From Micromonospora humi (GTDB taxonomy: Bacteria > Actinomycetota > Actinomycetes > Mycobacteriales > Micromonosporaceae), in assembly GCF_900090105.1 (NCBI RefSeq), contig NZ_FMDM01000007.1:124001-188000 (forward strand): a DNA stretch of 64,000 bases, in the 5' to 3' direction. Within the stretch, counting starts at the first letter, position 1. Every line of letters begins with the position of its first letter. The translations under genes were made by a program, and so were the position numbers. This document shows positions 8,029-18,947 of this stretch, piece after piece. Below the pieces are notes generated by a model. It was not told where the DNA came from. It worked only from the letters and a program-made list of their open reading frames with translations, and made no database searches.

Positions 8029-9300
8029 TCAGAACGGCGAGCCCTGCCCGCCCTTCGGCACCGGCAGGGCGCTGCCGGCGACGAACTCCGACCAGTTCAT
8101 GCTCCACGCCGTCCAGCCGTTGCCCGGCACCAGCCTGCGCTCGGTGCCCTTCACCGTGATCGGGTCGCCGACCAGCGTCTTGCCGAACAGCCACCGGCCC
8201 TCGGCCATCGACACGTTGACGCAGCCGTGCGAGACGTTGCGGCGCCCCTGCACGCCCTCCGACCAGGGGGCCGCGTGGATGTACTCGCCGCCCCAGGTGA
8301 TCCGCTGGGCGAAGTCGATCTTCGTCACGTACTGGTTGTCCGGGTCCGGCTCGTCGCGGGTGTCGAAGACCGTGGACTCCTTCTTCTCCATCACCACCAT
8401 GGTGCCGCTGGAGGAGGGGGTGCTCTTCTTGCCCAGGCTCACCGGCAGGGTCTTGATCACCGCGCCGTTCTCCGAGACGGTCATCCGCTTGGTCGCGTTG
8501 TCCACCGTCATCTCGAACGCCCGGCCGATCTTCGCGGTGGCGCTCCGGTCCACGTTGCCGTAGCGGCCGTTGCTCAGCGGGATCCCGGCCAGCGCCAGCC
8601 GGACCGTGATCGTGGTGCCGGTCTTCCAGTACTCCGGGGCGCGGTAGTAGGCCTGGGTGCCGTTGTAGAGCCAGTGCCACGCGCCGGGCTGCGGCGGATC
8701 GGTCTGCACGAACATCCGCTTCTGCACCGCGGCCCGGTCCTTCTTCGGGATGCCGGGCGAGAACTCGGCGACCACGGGCATGGCCACGCCGTACGTCTTG
8801 CCGCTGAACAGGTAGAGCCCGGAGCCGATCATCGACTTCGGCTTGGCCATCGTGGTGAAGGTGCTGGTGCCCTGGTGGGTGGCGCCGTCCTTGCCGGCCC
8901 CGGTGACCGTGGCGGTGTACTTCGTGCCGTACTTCAACGGCGCCGAGGGCACCCAGGCGGTGCCGTCGCGCCGCATCCGCCCGTTGACGGCGGTGCCGGC
9001 GGCGGTGGTGAGCACCACCTTCGACACCGTGCCGCCGCCCGGGATCCGCGCGCTGATCTCGGTGCTCGCCGGCCGGCCGGTCGCGCCGTCGGCCGGCGTC
9101 ACCGCCAGCGGCGTCGCGGCCGGAGCCGCGTCGCTCGGCGAGGCGCTCGGATCCGGCGCGGTCGACGAGATGCCACCGACCTCCTGCTGGCCGGGCACGA
9201 AGGCCGGCTTCTCCTCGTCGCCGCCGCACCCGGTCAGTGCCAGCGACGCCGTGAGGACCAGGACGCCCACCATCGCCCCGGCCCGCGCGAACCTGCCCAT
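8029..9300 (-). CDS. L,D-transpeptidase lipoprotein (Ig-like plus YkuD domains), copy 2
   Basis: A 423-residue paralogue of the preceding protein with the same architecture. Its lipobox is LTGC (Cys25), followed by two Ig-like domains and a YkuD domain with SHGCVNVS and catalytic Cys360. The ATG at 9300 is preferred over one eleven codons upstream because AGGGGTG precedes it and the signal peptide is then of normal length. The 190-base gap to copy 1 suggests separate promoters. The two proteins are well conserved in the catalytic domain but clearly diverged in the N-terminal linker, so this is an old tandem duplication, presumably with divided roles in wall remodelling. Confidence 0.92.
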   Translation of the reverse strand: MGRFARAGAMVGVLVLTASLALTGCGGDEEKPAFVPGQQEVGGISSTAPDPSASPSDAAPAATPLAVTPADGATGRPASTEISARIPGGGTVSKVVLTTAAGTAVNGRMRRDGTAWVPSAPLKYGTKYTATVTGAGKDGATHQGTSTFTTMAKPKSMIGSGLYLFSGKTYGVAMPVVAEFSPGIPKKDRAAVQKRMFVQTDPPQPGAWHWLYNGTQAYYRAPEYWKTGTTITVRLALAGIPLSNGRYGNVDRSATAKIGRAFEMTVDNATKRMTVSENGAVIKTLPVSLGKKSTPSSSGTMVVMEKKESTVFDTRDEPDPDNQYVTKIDFAQRITWGGEYIHAAPWSEGVQGRRNVSHGCVNVSMAEGRWLFGKTLVGDPITVKGTERRLVPGNGWTAWSMNWSEFVAGSALPVPKGGQGSPF

Positions 9301-9438
9301 GCCCACCCCTGTCGTAGCGTGCCTGGCGGACATCGTGCCCCATCGACGCCAGGGACCCGTGCCCCGGATCGGCGCGGCCGGGTGATTTAGAGGCTTTTGC
9401 CGCTTAAGCTCGACCGAAGGGGGGAGCCCGGTATCGGA

Positions 9439-9469
9439 TTGGAACCCGCCTCAGCGGGCATGCTAAGGT
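9439..9469 (+). promoter_or_regulatory. Likely tRNA-Lys promoter (copy 1)
   Basis: TTGGAA (9439-9444) and TAAGGT (9464-9469) are 19 bases apart. The second tRNA-Lys has TAACGT in the same place, with the flanking TGCTAA.GTTC also conserved. Confidence 0.4.
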
Positions 9470-9473
9470 TCTT

Positions 9474-9579
9474 CCCGTTGTCAGCGAGCGCCGCTAGCTC
9501 AACTGGCAGAGCAGCGGACTCTTAATCCGCGGGTTCGGGGTTCGAGTCCCTGGCGGCGCACCAACGAGCAAGGCCCTGA
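9474..9579 (+). repeat. Direct repeat spanning tRNA-Lys, copy 1
   Basis: This 106-base segment recurs at 22075-22180 with two mismatches, both in the 5' leader. It covers the whole tRNA and the first bases of its terminator. Confidence 0.9.
9488..9563 (+). tRNA. tRNA-Lys (CTT), copy 1
   Basis: The acceptor is GCGCCGC/GCGGCGC with A73 and encoded CCA. The anticodon stem is GCGGA/TCCGC with loop CTCTTAA, anticodon CTT at 9521-9523. An identical gene lies at 22089-22164. Confidence 0.97.
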
Positions 9580-9610
9580 TCGGCACCCCGTGCCGAATCG
9601 GGGCCTTTTT
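9570..9610 (+). terminator. Rho-independent terminator of tRNA-Lys copy 1
   Basis: AAGGCCC..GAT.CGGCAC pairs with GTGCCG.ATC.GGGCCTT around a CCC loop and ends in TTTTT, one of the few T-tailed terminators here. Confidence 0.85.
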
Positions 9611-9682
9611 CGCGTCCGCAGAATCCCGCCGGTAATCCTCGGGCCCCTCGCGACACAAGCCACTGTGAGAGTCGCCGAGGCA

Positions 9683-10249
9683 ATGGGGGTTCGGGTGGGT
9701 CCACCGAAGAAGCGGGACGAGGGCTGGTTCACCGGTCTCTACGCCGCCGAGTACGCGAACATCGTCAGGTACGGCCTCCGCCGACTCGCGGACTCCGACG
9801 CGTCGGCGGAGCTCGCCCAGGAGGTCTTCGTCGTCGCCTGGCGTCGCCGCGACGAGGTGCCCGATCGCAGCCTGCCCTGGCTGTACGGGGTGGCCCGGCG
9901 ACTCCTTGCGAACCACTGGCGGTCGCGGCGCGGCGCCCCCGATGTCCTGCCCGTCGCCGGTGCCGACCTGGCGCGGGTCGCCGGCTCCTCGGGCGCCGAC
10001 ACCACCGTCGGGATCGCCGACGTCCGGGCCGCGCTGGCCGTCCTCAGCGAACTCGACCAGGAAATTCTCCGGCTCATCGGCTGGGAGGAGCTGACGGTTT
10101 CCGAGGCGGCCCAGGTTCTCGGCTGCTCCCGGGCGACCGCGGCGGTGCGCCTGCACCGCGCCCGTGGGCGCCTCGCCGAAGCGATGTCGGACCAGCCCAC
10201 ACCGTCCCCTCACCGCCCCGTGTTGGTGACCACGCGAGAGGAACTGTGA
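9683..10249 (+). CDS. ECF sigma factor (no classical anti-sigma partner)
   Basis: About 188 residues. Region 2 has LAQEVFVVAWRRRDEVPD and LPWLYGVARRLLAN. Region 4 has LTVSEAAQVLGCSRATAAVRLHRARGRL. The true start is uncertain: ATG at 9683 gives a normal N-terminus, GTG at 9665 is in frame, and a start near 9590 would sit inside the tRNA terminator and is rejected. Its TGA overlaps the ATG of the next gene, so the two are translationally coupled. It is a typical actinobacterial sigma factor paired with a CU044_5270 protein. Confidence 0.88.
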   Translation: MGVRVGPPKKRDEGWFTGLYAAEYANIVRYGLRRLADSDASAELAQEVFVVAWRRRDEVPDRSLPWLYGVARRLLANHWRSRRGAPDVLPVAGADLARVAGSSGADTTVGIADVRAALAVLSELDQEILRLIGWEELTVSEAAQVLGCSRATAAVRLHRARGRLAEAMSDQPTPSPHRPVLVTTREEL

Positions 10250-11259
10250 TGTTCGGAGCAGAGCGCACCCGTACCCTCCTCGGCCCGGTCGACCCGGCCC
10301 GGACCGTCGCCGTCGCCCCGCCGCCGGTCTCGGCAGGTGAACTGATCGACCGCGCCGGCGCCACCGAGACGGTCGGCCCGCATCGTCGCGTACGCCCGAC
10401 CCGCCGGCTGGTGCTGACGGCCGGGACGCTGGCGGCGGCGGTCGGCGCCGTGGCCGTTCTCCAGCCGTTCGACCGGTCCTCGCCGGACGTTCCGGGCGGT
10501 GCTGGGAGCACGGCCGGATCGGTGCTCGTGCCGGTCTCGTACCAGTTCGTCGCGGACCCGCCGGAGGCTGGCCCGCAGCTGCGCGCGCTGGCGGGCGCGA
10601 TCGGGGATGCGGAGTACGACCACCTGCGCGGACGCTACATGTACCACCACACGAAGGTGTGGGGTGATCCGGTGATGACCTCCGCCGACGGCCGTCACCA
10701 CGTCGCCTTCGCCGGCGAGACGAAGGCCTGGCAGGCCGCCGACGGGACCGGCAGCCAGATCAACACGCAGTTGGAGCCGCAGTACCCCGACCGGGAGTCC
10801 CGCGACTACTGGCAACGCAACCTGGACTCGCGTCCGGCGGTCGGCACCTCGGCGGCTCCGGCCATGATCCCGCTGCCGCCCACGGAGCTCAGGCCACCGT
10901 CGGCCGACCCGTCGGCGCTGCGCGGGCTGCTCAAGGTGGAGTACGGGCCGGGCGCCGCGAGCAAGGAGGTCAGCGCCCTCTACGCGCAGTTCGTCATCCC
11001 GCGCGCCACCCGAGCGGCGATCCTGCGGGTCCTCGCCGAGGTGCCCGGCTTCCGCTGGCGGGGACGGGTGACGGACCGCGCCGGTCGGAACGGGGTCGCC
11101 GTGACCTTCGACGACCGCGAGAACGACGCGCAGTCTCTCCTGATCTTCGATCCGACGACGGGTGAACTGCTCGCCCACGAGCGACTGACGCTGTCGCCCG
11201 TGCGGATCAGCGCCTACCAGGTGATCCTCGGCACCGCCTGGACCGATCGCGTGGGTTGA
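10249..11259 (+). CDS. CU044_5270-family membrane protein, sigma-factor partner
   Basis: A 336-residue protein. A cytoplasmic N-terminus of about 45 residues, one helix near residues 46-65, and a large extracytoplasmic domain match the CU044_5270 family of actinobacteria, which follow ECF sigma genes. The N-terminus lacks the HxxxCxxC zinc motif of ordinary anti-sigma factors. The ATG overlaps the sigma stop codon as TGATG, with GAGAGGAAC upstream. A role as a signal-sensing or anti-sigma-like partner follows from position and topology and is an inference. Confidence 0.8.
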   Translation: MFGAERTRTLLGPVDPARTVAVAPPPVSAGELIDRAGATETVGPHRRVRPTRRLVLTAGTLAAAVGAVAVLQPFDRSSPDVPGGAGSTAGSVLVPVSYQFVADPPEAGPQLRALAGAIGDAEYDHLRGRYMYHHTKVWGDPVMTSADGRHHVAFAGETKAWQAADGTGSQINTQLEPQYPDRESRDYWQRNLDSRPAVGTSAAPAMIPLPPTELRPPSADPSALRGLLKVEYGPGAASKEVSALYAQFVIPRATRAAILRVLAEVPGFRWRGRVTDRAGRNGVAVTFDDRENDAQSLLIFDPTTGELLAHERLTLSPVRISAYQVILGTAWTDRVG

Positions 11260-11267
11260 CCGCCGCG

Positions 11268-11299
11268 CGCCGGGCCGCTTCCTCCGGAGCGGCCCGGCG
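11268..11299 (+). terminator. Hairpin after the sigma operon
   Basis: A perfect 12-bp stem (CGCCGGGCCGCT and complement) with an 8-base loop lies nine bases after the stop codon. Confidence 0.7.
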
Positions 11300-11355
11300 T
11301 CGAGTCCCTGCCGACCGCCGACGAGCTGACGCGATAAATCGTCAGACGTCTATGG

Positions 11356-11384
11356 TTGCATTCATCATATGTCTGGCCTACGCT
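11356..11384 (+). promoter_or_regulatory. Promoter of the beta-helix/CBM13 gene, with flanking repeats
   Basis: TTGCAT (11356-11361) and TACGCT (11379-11384) are 17 bases apart in the most AT-rich part of the 263-base gap. The palindrome AGACGTCT (11344-11351) lies just upstream, and ATGTCTGG inside the spacer echoes ACGTCTATGG. A repressor or activator site is likely but unidentified. The 5' leader would be about 130 bases. Confidence 0.45.
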
Positions 11385-11510
11385 GCCGGCAGGGCATTCG
11401 TAGCGATCGGCAAGGCGTGTGGGTGACAGAGGTCCCCCAAGCCACTGGTGACGTCGCTGTTTCCGTGCTCGCCGCTCGATACGTGCGTGCACCATGTCGA
11501 GGGCAAGTGA

Positions 11511-14222
<2,712 letters not shown>

Positions 14223-14238
14223 CGGCCAGGATGGAGGC

Positions 14239-14856
14239 ATGACCGCCCTCGCGTACCTCGTGCCGCTGGCCACGGCCGTCCGGGCCGGCGTGGGGCTGGT
14301 CGCCGCGCGCGGCTCGGACGTTCGGCGGCGCGTCCCGGTCGCGACCGTCGCGGCGCTGGTCGTCGTCGGCGTGCCGACGCTGCTCCAGCTCACCGTCGCG
14401 CCGGCGCTGCTCGGGCAGCTCGGACGCGACCGGGCCGCGATCGGCGACGGCCAGGTCTGGCGGCTGGTGACCTCGCTCGTCGTGCAGGACGGCGGCGTGG
14501 CCGGCTCGGTCTTCAACCTGGCCGCCCTCGCCGTGGTGGGGGTGGTGGCCGAGCGGGTCTGGGGGGCGGGGCGCTGGGCGGTGGTCGCGCTCGCCTCCGG
14601 CGTGCTCGCGCAGGTGTGGGGGCTCGTGGTGCAACCGGTCGGCGCCGGGAACTCCGTCGCGGTGTTCGGTCTGGCCGCGTCCGTCGCCGTCGTGGCGGTC
14701 CGGTCCGGCGACCGCGTGGGCCGCCTGCTCGGGGTGGCGAGTCTGCTCGTCGCGGTGGCGCTGCTGGTGGCCGGTGACATCCACGGCGGCGCGGCGGTGG
14801 TCGGCGCGGCGGTGGGGACGGTCCTGACCGCGACGGACCGGAGGAGCCGCCGGTGA
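14239..14856 (+). CDS. Rhomboid-like intramembrane protein
   Basis: A 205-residue protein with about six helices. GDGQVWRLVTSL..G matches the WR motif of rhomboids. NSVAVFGL supplies the serine in place of the usual GASGAIFGL, and a late IHGGAAVVGA supplies the histidine. The Ser/His dyad is therefore present, but the serine motif is degenerate (S-V instead of S-G), so protease activity is uncertain. GGAGG at 14233-14237 is very close to the ATG at 14239. The gene begins 16 bases after the beta-helix gene and may be read through from it. Function with the upstream enzyme is not evident. Confidence 0.65.
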   Translation: MTALAYLVPLATAVRAGVGLVAARGSDVRRRVPVATVAALVVVGVPTLLQLTVAPALLGQLGRDRAAIGDGQVWRLVTSLVVQDGGVAGSVFNLAALAVVGVVAERVWGAGRWAVVALASGVLAQVWGLVVQPVGAGNSVAVFGLAASVAVVAVRSGDRVGRLLGVASLLVAVALLVAGDIHGGAAVVGAAVGTVLTATDRRSRR

Positions 14857-14914
14857 CGGCGCACAGCCGCCGAGGCGGGGCCGGCGCACCGGGCCCGCCT
14901 CGGCGGGGTTCACG

Positions 14915-16471
14915 TCACCAGGTCAGCGGCAGGGTGCCGATGAACCGGGTGAGCGCGCCGGCGAGCAACTGGTCGTCGCGCTTGGACGGGTGCCAGTCGC
15001 AGCCGAGCTTGTCCAGGCCCAGCGCGGTGTCGTCGTAGTAGAGCGAGCGGATCCGGGTGTCGCCCGCGGCCGTACGGATCCGGACGACCTGCTGGACCGA
15101 GGCGGCCAGCGGCGTGTTGGACAGGTCCGGGTAGGTGAGCACGATGAACGTGTTCGGGCCGTAGCGGGTGCGGAGCTTGTCGAGGAAGCCCAGGTACGCG
15201 GTGCGGAAGTCGGCGGCGAGCTGCTCGGGCGTGGTCCACCGCTCGCCGGCGTTGAGCGCGGTGGAGAAGTCGTTGATGCCCAGGCCGACGACGACCACCT
15301 GCGGCTTCCAGGTGCCCGGGTTCTGCCACACCGTGCTGTTCCACAGCGCCTGCAGGTCGGTCTCGTACCAGGTGCGGAAGTTGTCCGTGCCCCCGCCGTT
15401 GTAGTTGCGCACCATGCCCAGGCCGGACCAGGCGATGAGCTGGTAGTCGGCGTTCAGGCTCTGTGCGGTGAGGGCGCCGAAGGTGAGGTCGGCGTTGGAG
15501 TTGCGGGTGACGCCACCGTTGCCGGAGCAGTCGCGGGTCGTCGACATGTTGCCGTAGCCGGCCGTCCAGGAGTCACCGATGAACTCGATCTGGCGGCTGC
15601 GGGCGGCCGGCTTGGCCAGGATCGCGCCACCGGGGGCGGCGACGAGACCACCGAACGCGCCCACGGCCCACGGGCTCTCGGTGCGCTTGACCAGGCGTAC
15701 GGTGTGGTCGGCGTCGGTGAGATTCCGGATCCAGTAGGTGGTCCGGCCGGGGGTGACCAGCGTGGCGACGGTCGCCCCGTCCACCTGCACGGCATAGTCG
15801 TTCTGGCTGTCGTCGAGGACGATCCCGACGCCGGTGCCGCGGAACCGGCCCTCGAAGTAGATGCCGGGCCAGGTGTACTGGACGTCGGTGCCGGCCGCCC
15901 GGACCCGGCCGACAGTGCGTGTCTGCTCCAGCGCCCCGGAGGCCGGCGGCGGGCTGGTCGGCGGCGGGCTGGTCGGCGGCGGCGGGCTGGTCGGCGGCGG
16001 GGCGCTGGTCGGCGTGCTGGTGGGTGGCGCGGTCGTGGTCGGGGCCGGGCGGCCGGTGCACGGCACGCCGTCGAGCGCGAAGTCGGTCGGCGCCGGGTTG
16101 GACGCGTTGTCCCACGAGCCGCTGAACCCGAACTGTGCGGTGGCCCCGGTGCCGAGACCGCCGTTCCAGGCGGCGTTGGTGACGGTGACCCGGCCGGCGG
16201 ACTGCGTCACCGTGCCGTTCCACGCCTGTCCGACCACCTGTCCGGCGGTGAACGACCAGGTCAGCCGCCAGCCGTTCAGCGGATCGCCGAGGTTGGTGAC
16301 GTCGACGTTCGCGCCGAAGCCGCCCGGCCACTGGCTGGTCACCGTGTAGGTGACCCGGCAGCCGGCGGCGGCCTGCGCGGAGACGGCGGCGGTGAGTGCG
16401 GCGGCCACGGCGACGGCGGCGGCGGTGAGCACCGCCGCCGCCGACCGGAGCCGGGCGTGCGGAAGTCGCAT
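14915..16471 (-). CDS. CE2-type acetylxylan esterase with N-terminal CBM2
   Basis: A 518-residue protein. Signal peptide 1-35, a CBM2 cellulose-binding domain at about 36-140 bounded by cysteines, then a Pro/Thr/Ser linker. The CE2 part has a jelly-roll domain (about 183-285) and an SGNH domain with FIGDSWTAGYGN (Ser301) and CDWHP near the end (Asp492, His494), the motifs of CE2 esterases. CE2 enzymes remove acetyl groups from xylan and mannan. AAGGAGCACAG precedes the ATG. It lies 22 bases downstream of the CE4 gene, so both are in one operon. Confidence 0.92.
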   Translation of the reverse strand: MRLPHARLRSAAAVLTAAAVAVAAALTAAVSAQAAAGCRVTYTVTSQWPGGFGANVDVTNLGDPLNGWRLTWSFTAGQVVGQAWNGTVTQSAGRVTVTNAAWNGGLGTGATAQFGFSGSWDNASNPAPTDFALDGVPCTGRPAPTTTAPPTSTPTSAPPPTSPPPPTSPPPTSPPPASGALEQTRTVGRVRAAGTDVQYTWPGIYFEGRFRGTGVGIVLDDSQNDYAVQVDGATVATLVTPGRTTYWIRNLTDADHTVRLVKRTESPWAVGAFGGLVAAPGGAILAKPAARSRQIEFIGDSWTAGYGNMSTTRDCSGNGGVTRNSNADLTFGALTAQSLNADYQLIAWSGLGMVRNYNGGGTDNFRTWYETDLQALWNSTVWQNPGTWKPQVVVVGLGINDFSTALNAGERWTTPEQLAADFRTAYLGFLDKLRTRYGPNTFIVLTYPDLSNTPLAASVQQVVRIRTAAGDTRIRSLYYDDTALGLDKLGCDWHPSKRDDQLLAGALTRFIGTLPLTW

Positions 16472-16493
16472 CTGTGCTCCTTGACGGGGTGCG

Positions 16494-17600
16494 CTACGAG
16501 GTGGCGCAGGTGATCGCGCTCGGCGCTGGTGAGCTGCTGCCGTTGGCGAGGAAGCCGAAGGTCGTCGACCCGCCGGCGTTCAGCGCGCCGTTGTAGGCCG
16601 CGTTGCGGACGCTGACCGCGCCGGTGGTGCCGGTGGCCACCCCGTTCCACACGTTGGCGATGCTCTGCCCGCCGGCCAGCGTCATCCGTACCGTCCAGCC
16701 GGTGACGGCCCTCGTGCTGCTCACGGTCACCTCGCCCTGGAAACCACCGGTCCAACTGCTGACCAGCCGATAGCTGGCGGTGCAGGCGCCGGAGGGGTCC
16801 GGCGGCGGCGTGGTGGGCGGTGCGGTGGTGGGCGTCGTGGTGGGCGGTGCGGTGGTGGGTGGCGGCGTGGTGGGCGTGCCGCCGTCCGGGGCGACCGCCC
16901 GTCCGGTGGCCGGCGAGATCATGCCGGCGCACAGGCCACGGCTCGACAGGTTGCTGACGATCCGGGGGATGGCGGCGATCGTGTTGGCCGGCCAGTCGTG
17001 CATCAGGATGGACTGCCCGGCCTGGAGCCGGCTCGCGTTCTGCACGATCTGGTCGGTGCTGGCGTTGTTCCAGTCCTGCGAGTCCACGTCGGCGTTGATC
17101 TCGGTGAGCCCGAACTGGGCCTCGACCGCCCGCAGCGTCGCGTTGGACTCCAGGTAGGGCGGCCGGAACAGCTTGGGCGCCTCGCCGGTGGCCTGCTGGA
17201 TCGCCTGCTGGGTCTGGGAGATCTCCGAGGTCATCTGCGCCTGGCTGAGCTGGGTCATGTGCGGGTGCGTCCAGCTGTGGTTCCCGACCCACATGCCGGC
17301 GTCCCGCTGCGCCCTGGCCAGCGCCGGGTTGGCCTGCACGTTCTGGCCGACGTTGAAGAACGTCGCCCGTACGCCGGCCGCCCTGAGGGTGTTGATCAGC
17401 GTGGTGGTGTTGCCGGGGGTGGGCCCGTCGTCGAAGGTCAGCGCCACGTAGCCGGTGCAGGCGGCGGCCATCGATGGCGCGGCGGTGACCACCAGGCCGG
17501 AGGCCACCGCGGTCAGCAGGGCGGCGGCCGCGGCCACCACCATCGGGCGGCGTGCGGATCGGGTCGGGGCAGCCGTCGGTCCGGCTGGGAAGGGCGTCAT
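16494..17600 (-). CDS. CE4 polysaccharide deacetylase with C-terminal CBM2
   Basis: A 368-residue secreted protein. Signal peptide 1-46, then a NodB-homology domain at about 47-245 with TFDDGP (Asp57, Asp58), HSWTHPH (metal His108 and His112), RPPY and a late LMHDW. A Thr/Pro linker leads to CBM2 (about 269-368). The pattern fits CE4 acetylxylan esterases of actinobacteria more than chitin deacetylases, and the CBM2 supports a plant-wall target. The ATG at 17600 is chosen over an upstream one because GGGAGAA precedes it and the signal peptide is then normal. Confidence 0.92.
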   Translation of the reverse strand: MTPFPAGPTAAPTRSARRPMVVAAAAALLTAVASGLVVTAAPSMAAACTGYVALTFDDGPTPGNTTTLINTLRAAGVRATFFNVGQNVQANPALARAQRDAGMWVGNHSWTHPHMTQLSQAQMTSEISQTQQAIQQATGEAPKLFRPPYLESNATLRAVEAQFGLTEINADVDSQDWNNASTDQIVQNASRLQAGQSILMHDWPANTIAAIPRIVSNLSSRGLCAGMISPATGRAVAPDGGTPTTPPPTTAPPTTTPTTAPPTTPPPDPSGACTASYRLVSSWTGGFQGEVTVSSTRAVTGWTVRMTLAGGQSIANVWNGVATGTTGAVSVRNAAYNGALNAGGSTTFGFLANGSSSPAPSAITCATS

Positions 17601-17748
17601 CGAGGTTCTCCCGCTGGCGTTCGAGGTGCTGCTCGGCGCCCTGGGGAACGCATTGCCGGAGTCGGTCCGCATCGTCTCGGCGTGGCGCTGGCAGCGATGT
17701 CCTGTCGGTGGCCACGGTTCGACCCGAGGCCAGCCCGGCTCCGGTGCG

Positions 17749-17778
17749 ATTATGCCGTCTGACTTCGACGATCGTCAA
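17749..17778 (-). promoter_or_regulatory. Promoter of the CE4-CE2 operon with overlapping palindrome
   Basis: On the minus strand, TTGACG (17778-17773) and CATAAT (17754-17749) are 18 bases apart, one of the best sigma-70 matches in the window. The perfect palindrome GACGATCGTC (17767-17776) overlaps the -35 box, a natural repressor position. The promoter sits in the last codons of the DUF3291 gene and leaves a leader of about 140 bases. Confidence 0.6.
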
Positions 17779-18220
17779 TTGAAGCGGGGAACGGCTCGCG
17801 CAGCGTGAACGCCTCCGCCGACGGCCCGTTGCGCCGCAACGCCTCCAACCGCGTGGCTGCCTCCTCGATGGACGGCAGCGTGCCGGCCGGGATCCACCAG
17901 AGCACCAGGTGCTCGGCGTCGAGCGGGACGAACCACTCCCGCCGTCGCCGCATCGGCTCCAGGTGCGCGGTCCGGTAGACGAAGGCGCGCAACGACTCGA
18001 TCGACTCCCAGACGGTCAGGTTCACGATGACGTCCGGCTCGAAGGGCCGGAACGCGGTGGCGTCGCCGGAGTCGTCCTGGAGTCGCCAGACGTAGCCGGG
18101 GGAGCGTTCGGCGAGGTCGTGGATCTCGGGCAGCCGGGCGACGAAGTCGGCCAGCACGGGGCTGTCGATCGGGGCGCGCAGCCGGGCGATGTTCAGCTGC
18201 GCGAGGTGACTGTCGGCCAT
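17750..18220 (-). CDS. DUF3291 protein
   Basis: A 156-residue cytoplasmic protein with the DUF3291 pattern: an HLAQLNIARLRAP start, a GYVWRLQ segment, VNLTVWESIESLRAF, and REWF with W-rich strands. The fold is probably a dimeric alpha-beta barrel as in monooxygenase-like proteins; no reaction is known. TAGTCT at 18232-18227 is six bases before the ATG, fitting a leaderless transcript. The ArsR-type regulator gene ends 21 bases upstream on the same strand, so the pair may also be co-transcribed. Confidence 0.85.
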   Translation of the reverse strand: MADSHLAQLNIARLRAPIDSPVLADFVARLPEIHDLAERSPGYVWRLQDDSGDATAFRPFEPDVIVNLTVWESIESLRAFVYRTAHLEPMRRRREWFVPLDAEHLVLWWIPAGTLPSIEEAATRLEALRRNGPSAEAFTLREPFPASIDDRRSQTA

Positions 18221-18241
18221 GGAGCCAGACTACCGTCTATG

Positions 18242-18859
18242 TCAACGCTCATTGTTTTTAGAGTGGATCGCCACGCAGCAGCCGGTCGGACCAGGATCGA
18301 GGCGCACCACCTGGCCGCCGTCGCCGACCACCGCCTCGAGCATCGCCAGGTTCAACCCGCAGACCAGCCCGGGGTGCGAGTGCGCCACCGCGTCGAACGG
18401 GCAGTTGCGCAACCGGACCGTCCGGTCCGCGTCCTCGTACGGCTCGTAGCCCAGCGCCGCCAACCGGCCCAGCGTGTCCCCGCCGGCCAGCTTCGCCCCC
18501 TGCGCGGCGGCCGCCGCGTACGCCGCCGGCTCCGCGCCCACCCGCTCGATCGCGCTCGCCAGCACCCCGGCCAGCAGCCGGTAGTCGCGCGGCGGCACCG
18601 TCACCGTGTGCTCGGCCGCCGACCGGCGGTACAGCTTGGCCGGCCGTCCCGCCCCCGGCCCGCCGGCGCGCGGCGCGTTGGTCGCCTCCAGCAACCCCGC
18701 GTCGGTCAGCTTGTCCAGGTGGAACGCCGCCAGGGTGCGGCCGATGCCGACCCCCTCGGCCACCTCGTTGCGGCTCACCGGCTCGGCCCGCGCGGCGACG
18801 TACTCGTAGACCGTCCGGCGCACCGGCTCCCGCAACGCGGCGATGGCCTCCAACGACAT
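18242..18859 (-). CDS. ArsR-type HTH regulator with cysteine-rich C-terminal domain
   Basis: A 205-residue protein. A winged helix at about 10-80 (EPVSRNEVAEGVGIGRTLAAFHLDKLTDAGLL) is followed by an alpha-helical domain and a C-terminal segment with NCPF..CGLNLAMLE and a later GCC. Regulators of this layout include SufR-like Fe-S sensors, which use C-terminal cysteines as cluster ligands. Whether this one holds a cluster cannot be decided from sequence. TAGCGT (18871-18866) lies six bases before the ATG. It is divergent from the large surface-protein gene with only 88 bases between, so it may control that gene and its own operon. Confidence 0.82.
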   Translation of the reverse strand: MSLEAIAALREPVRRTVYEYVAARAEPVSRNEVAEGVGIGRTLAAFHLDKLTDAGLLEATNAPRAGGPGAGRPAKLYRRSAAEHTVTVPPRDYRLLAGVLASAIERVGAEPAAYAAAAAQGAKLAGGDTLGRLAALGYEPYEDADRTVRLRNCPFDAVAHSHPGLVCGLNLAMLEAVVGDGGQVVRLDPGPTGCCVAIHSKNNER

Positions 18860-18947
18860 GCCCCGACGCTACCCGCCGGGGCGCTCGGGCGACCGGTCCC
18901 CGACAGAGCACGGGGAATCGCGGCGCCGCGCCCCTACAGTCCCCACC

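Noticed and set aside
17690..17703. LacI-type site TGGCAGCGATGTCC before the CE4 gene
   Set aside because: The last fixed position does not match and it is not an inverted repeat; the GACGATCGTC palindrome is a better candidate.
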